Source of the DNA: Dyadobacter koreensis | Lineage (GTDB): Bacteria > Bacteroidota > Bacteroidia > Cytophagales > Spirosomataceae | Length of the DNA: 64,000 bases | Direction: 5' to 3' | Assembly: GCF_900108855.1 (NCBI RefSeq) | Contig: NZ_FNXY01000001.1 | Coordinates: 248,001-312,000 of the forward strand | Shown here: piece after piece, positions 60,896-64,000 of the stretch | How positions within the stretch are numbered: position 1 is the stretch's first letter | Layout: the number at the start of each line of letters is the position of its first letter | Program-made: the position numbers and the translations under genes | The notes under the pieces: generated by a model | Told to the model about the DNA's origin: nothing | Database searches by the model: none | The model's input: only the letters and a program-made list of their open reading frames with translations

Positions 60896-62299
60896 CTAAT
60901 TTTGCTTAAAGGACGAGTTGATGTCCAGTTCGCGCTGCGGAATCAGATATAAGAGCCTGGCAGTCTTTCCCTGAGCCTTTAGGATTTCAGCAGCTTTTCC
61001 AAACCGCAGTAGATCTGCCCAGCGGTGATTTTCAAACGCCAGCTCCACCCTTCGCTCTTGAAGCAGTTTGTCCGCAAAAGTACCAGCCGTAGCGGCATTA
61101 ATCGGCGAAAGTTTGGCACGTGCCCTCACCTGGTTTATGTACCCATAAGCTTCCTCAGATTCGCCAAGCGCTTCGGCAAGCATTAGCAGTACATCTGCAT
61201 AACGCAGCACCACGAAATTGTTAGAAGCGTCATTTTCATTGAACGCATTTTCTTTGCCATATTTGATGATAAACCGCATATCATTTTTTGAACTGGAAAT
61301 TAAAACACCCTGGGCATTGACATAGCTGCTGTCCATTGATTTAAGAAAACGGTCGTCGCCAGGCTCGTAGGCCTTCATCATATTAACGGTCGGACGATTT
61401 TTATAGGCGCCTGTTGTTTGTCTTAAAAGCGGAGAAAAAGCATTGGTAAAGGTATTGCCGGTACCTGTTCCACCTCCCTTGTACTGGACTTCGAAAATGG
61501 ACTCAGCATTATTTTTGTTAGTAATGCCCCACAGATTTGCATAATTCGGAAGCAGTGAATAGCCATACGAAGAAATGATTCGCCTTAGGACCGGGATGGC
61601 TGCGGGCCTATCACCCATAGTCAGGTAGATTTTTGCAAGTAAGGCTGCCGCTGCTCCCTTGGTGGCCCTTCCGATATCTGCCGAAGTGGTATATTTTACA
61701 GGAAGTCCGGCCTCTGCTTTGATAAGGTCTGCGGCGATCTGTTTGTAAATTTCCGAGGCTGGCAGCTGAGCAAGGGCACCTCCCTGGGATACAGACGCAG
61801 GCTCATTCAGAGGCATAGGAATGTTACCAAATGAAACGGCCAGGTTATAGTAAAATAAGGATCTTAGAAAAAGCGCCTCCGATTTGATCCGGTCTTTCAA
61901 GGTGGCATCCATTGTAATAGGTTCAATTCGGTCCAGCACAATATTACTCCGGGCAATACCGAGGTAGGAATCTGTGTAGGCTGCGGTGACAATTTCGCTC
62001 GTTGCAATTTCTGAGAAATTATCAATTACTGTCAGGTCCGCACCAAGGCCTGTACCATCGGGTCCCTGGTCCGTATTATCAGAACGCATTTCCTGCATGA
62101 TCCAATAGCTCTGGTTGTAGGCGCCCGTATTTTGCAGCACCTTGTAAGCAGCATTAATGGCTGTATTCATATCATCGGCGGTCAGATAGAACCCGTTAAC
62201 GTTGCGCTGGGAAACGGGATTAAGATTGGTAAAATCTTCACTGCAAGACGCAAGAACTCCGGTTATGAACGGTATCAGATAGATGTGTTTGAATTTCAT
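60896..62299 (-). CDS. SusD/RagB-family glycan-binding lipoprotein
   Basis: A 467-residue surface lipoprotein. The signal peptide has a lipobox with Cys19 (FITGVLASC). Family marks include FTNLNPVSQRNVNGFYLTAD near the start, the ALFLRSLFYYNLAVSFGNIP helix, RATKGAAAALLAKIYLTMGD in the middle and the C-terminal EALGESEEAYGYINQVRARA and LQERRVELAFENHRWADLLR motifs. SusD caps the SusC channel and captures the ligand on the outer surface. It is 40 bases after SusC and 52 before the PIG-L deacetylase. The ligand is unknown, but the deacetylase suggests an N-acetylated glycan. Confidence 0.95.
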   Translation of the reverse strand: MKFKHIYLIPFITGVLASCSEDFTNLNPVSQRNVNGFYLTADDMNTAINAAYKVLQNTGAYNQSYWIMQEMRSDNTDQGPDGTGLGADLTVIDNFSEIATSEIVTAAYTDSYLGIARSNIVLDRIEPITMDATLKDRIKSEALFLRSLFYYNLAVSFGNIPMPLNEPASVSQGGALAQLPASEIYKQIAADLIKAEAGLPVKYTTSADIGRATKGAAAALLAKIYLTMGDRPAAIPVLRRIISSYGYSLLPNYANLWGITNKNNAESIFEVQYKGGGTGTGNTFTNAFSPLLRQTTGAYKNRPTVNMMKAYEPGDDRFLKSMDSSYVNAQGVLISSSKNDMRFIIKYGKENAFNENDASNNFVVLRYADVLLMLAEALGESEEAYGYINQVRARAKLSPINAATAGTFADKLLQERRVELAFENHRWADLLRFGKAAEILKAQGKTARLLYLIPQRELDINSSFKQN

Positions 62300-62339
62300 A
62301 TCAGTTGACTATAAAAAGTAAGCTTTGGCATTCCCAAAA

Positions 62340-64000
62340 TCAAAATGTTACGTTAAGTCCGAAAGTAAAATTGCGGGATAACGGGTATGCTCCGTAGTCT
62401 TCGCCCTGCACACCTGTAAGCCCTGCCTGGTTGTTGACTTCGGGATTGTAACCGATATATTTGGTATTGGTAAACAAGTTTGTTGCAGATGTGTAAGCGC
62501 GCAGAGACTGGATTTTACTACCCAACAGGTTTTTAGGGAACGTATAGCCCAGAGTTATGCTCCGTAGCCTGATGTAAGATCCATCTTCAACCTGAAATGA
62601 GGAAGGGCGGTTATTTCCTCCATGTAAATCCGATAGTCTGTCTGCACGGGGGATGACGCCATTCCCAGGATTTTCGGCCGAAATCCATCTTTCTGTCCAG
62701 TCTGCATATGAATTGGTAGCAGCCTCTCCGTTTCCAAGGTGACGTCTGGTCAGGTTAAGAATTTTAGAACCCTGAACCCCCTGAAAGAACACGCTCAGAT
62801 CGACACCTTTAAAACTAAACCGGTTGGTAATACCCCACGTATAATCAGGCATATAATTTCCGATGACGGTACGATCGCTTGCGTCTACTTTACCATCACC
62901 GTTTACATCTTTAAATTTAAAATCGCCGGGACGTGCTGCTGGTGCCAGTGCATCTTTTGGCGCAGCATTAATTTCGTCCTGAGTCTGATAAATACCTTCC
63001 ACCACATACCCATAGTAGCTACCGATTGGTGCACCAATCTGGGTGACGTGCCGGATACCTGCACCACCGGTACTCAGGATCGGATCACCGGTTGGCCCCA
63101 GTTTCAATACCTTATTTTTATTGGCAGAAATGTTAAGATCTGTCGTCCACGTAAAGCCGCCCACAATATTGCGACTTGAAATGGTCAGCTCCACACCCTT
63201 GTTTTCAACTTCGCCAATGTTTTGAAGAGCGGTTGTAAAACCTACCGAAGCAGGAACCTGAACATTCAACAGAAGGTCAGATGTCGTTTTTTTGTACCAA
63301 TCCGCAGAAACGAACAACCTGTCGCGAAATAATCCCAGATCAAAACCCAAATCAACTTGTGTCGTCTTTTCCCACGTCAACTTTTCGTTATTGATAGTGA
63401 CCGGAGCAATACCGTTGACAAGCACATTGTTAAACACATAGTTATAAGGACTTAACAGCCCGATCGCCGCATAGTTAGGAATCAGAAAGTTTCCTGTTTT
63501 ACCCCAGCTTCCGCGTAATTTCAAATCACTGACAAAGGTGATAGTTTTCATAAATGACTCCTCGGACAATCTCCATCCTGCCGAGAATGAGGGAAATGTT
63601 CCCGTTTTGTTTCCGGCTCCAAACCGCGAAGATCTGTCAGAACGGATCGTTGCAGTAAGCAGGTATTTGTCTTTGAACGAATAGTTTACCCTGGCAAGGG
63701 CGGATACCAGCGACCATTCCTGACGGTTATCCCCGCCACTGGTTACCTGACCGCCGCTGATAGTTGGCGAGAGATCGTCCGGATGATTTTGGGCATAGAC
63801 CTGGTTGGCATCCAACCTGTCTTTTTGCGCGCTATATCCCACCACAGCCGAAACACTATGGTCTTTACCAAATCTTTTATCGTATGAAAGCGTATTTTCG
63901 ACGAGCCAGTTGTAGTTTAATGAGGCATTTGATTGTGCATAAGGGTCACCAACCGTTGCGTTTCGGTTCAAAAATGCCCGTGCCATATAGAAAGAACGGT
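62340..64000 (-). CDS. SusC/RagA-family TonB-dependent receptor (N-terminus beyond the window)
   Basis: The C-terminal ~552 residues of a SusC-type barrel are visible; the frame continues without a stop or start off the right edge, and an internal ATG at 63986 is not the true start. Barrel strands are clear (LRGSWGKTGNFLIPNYAAIG, KGVELTISSRNIVGGFTWTT, VDLSVFFQGVQGSKILNLTR) and the end RNFTFGLNVTF has the terminal Phe. A GDFKFKDVNGDGKVDASDRT segment is a calcium-binding-like loop typical of SusC. It pairs with SusD, 40 bases downstream, to import glycans or peptides across the outer membrane with TonB. The plug and CarboxypepD-like domains should lie beyond position 64000. Confidence 0.95.
   Translation of the reverse strand, partial: RSFYMARAFLNRNATVGDPYAQSNASLNYNWLVENTLSYDKRFGKDHSVSAVVGYSAQKDRLDANQVYAQNHPDDLSPTISGGQVTSGGDNRQEWSLVSALARVNYSFKDKYLLTATIRSDRSSRFGAGNKTGTFPSFSAGWRLSEESFMKTITFVSDLKLRGSWGKTGNFLIPNYAAIGLLSPYNYVFNNVLVNGIAPVTINNEKLTWEKTTQVDLGFDLGLFRDRLFVSADWYKKTTSDLLLNVQVPASVGFTTALQNIGEVENKGVELTISSRNIVGGFTWTTDLNISANKNKVLKLGPTGDPILSTGGAGIRHVTQIGAPIGSYYGYVVEGIYQTQDEINAAPKDALAPAARPGDFKFKDVNGDGKVDASDRTVIGNYMPDYTWGITNRFSFKGVDLSVFFQGVQGSKILNLTRRHLGNGEAATNSYADWTERWISAENPGNGVIPRADRLSDLHGGNNRPSSFQVEDGSYIRLRSITLGYTFPKNLLGSKIQSLRAYTSATNLFTNTKYIGYNPEVNNQAGLTGVQGEDYGAYPLSRNFTFGLNVTF

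Overview
The window is a chromosomal segment of a Bacteroidota bacterium, most likely a member of the Cytophagales such as Dyadobacter or a relative (the genus is inference; no rRNA or marker gene is present). Signs of the phylum are a SusC/SusD pair, a C-terminal type IX secretion sorting domain, many outer membrane beta-barrel receptors with carboxypeptidase-like plug extensions, LytS/LytTR two-component pairs, and a Bacteroidota-type promoter (TTG, 20 bases, TACTTTTG) ahead of the siderophore operon.

Layout. 0-11 kb: loosely packed single genes: an ABM monooxygenase-like protein, two VOC proteins, an SDR/AraC pair, a secreted RidA-like protein, a double universal stress protein, a second SDR/AraC pair and a two-gene DUF2306 membrane operon. 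Non-coding gaps of 0.3-0.8 kb separate them. 11.8-16 kb: an outer membrane beta-barrel protein, an AraC regulator and a single-domain response regulator. 16.6-23.5 kb: an ABC ATPase and a 1175-residue protein joining both ABC-2 permease halves to an M1 peptidase, divergent from a LytS kinase/LytTR regulator pair. 24.4-26.2 kb: two surface proteins, one with a T9SS tail and one with a BclB-like exosporium domain. 26.6-28.2 kb: a PAS-AraC fusion and a small orphan gene with its own terminator.

28.7-45 kb is an efflux region. A complete RND system (adaptor, pump, outer membrane channel) is divergent from a LytS/LytTR pair. A second RND operon (adaptor, pump with altered proton-relay residues, TolC channel) ends in a receiver domain that lacks its phospho-acceptor and a decayed ferredoxin-NADP reductase fragment; an AraC regulator lies upstream. 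46.6-48.2 kb: a GOB-like subclass B3 metallo-beta-lactamase with Gln in the first zinc-ligand position, and a lipoprotein.

49-57.4 kb: a siderophore-type iron operon. It runs promoter, unknown cytoplasmic protein, two tandem TonB-dependent receptors, a broken PepSY gene, two small membrane proteins resembling DUF3325 and DUF3649, and an intact PepSY membrane protein. 58.3-64 kb: SusC (cut by the window edge), SusD and a large secreted PIG-L deacetylase, which together look like a glycan-uptake locus acting on N-acetylated sugars.

The recurring logic is transport across the envelope, with each module next to its own regulator. Gene decay is visible at five places. Transcription-stop hairpins here sit 3-18 bases after stop codons and mostly lack a strong T tract. 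No tRNA, rRNA, CRISPR array or intact insertion sequence was seen. The strongest candidates for little-described biology are the ABC permease/M1 peptidase module with its kinase pair, the BclB-domain surface protein, the relay-variant RND pump with its pseudo-receiver, and the unknown first gene of the iron operon.
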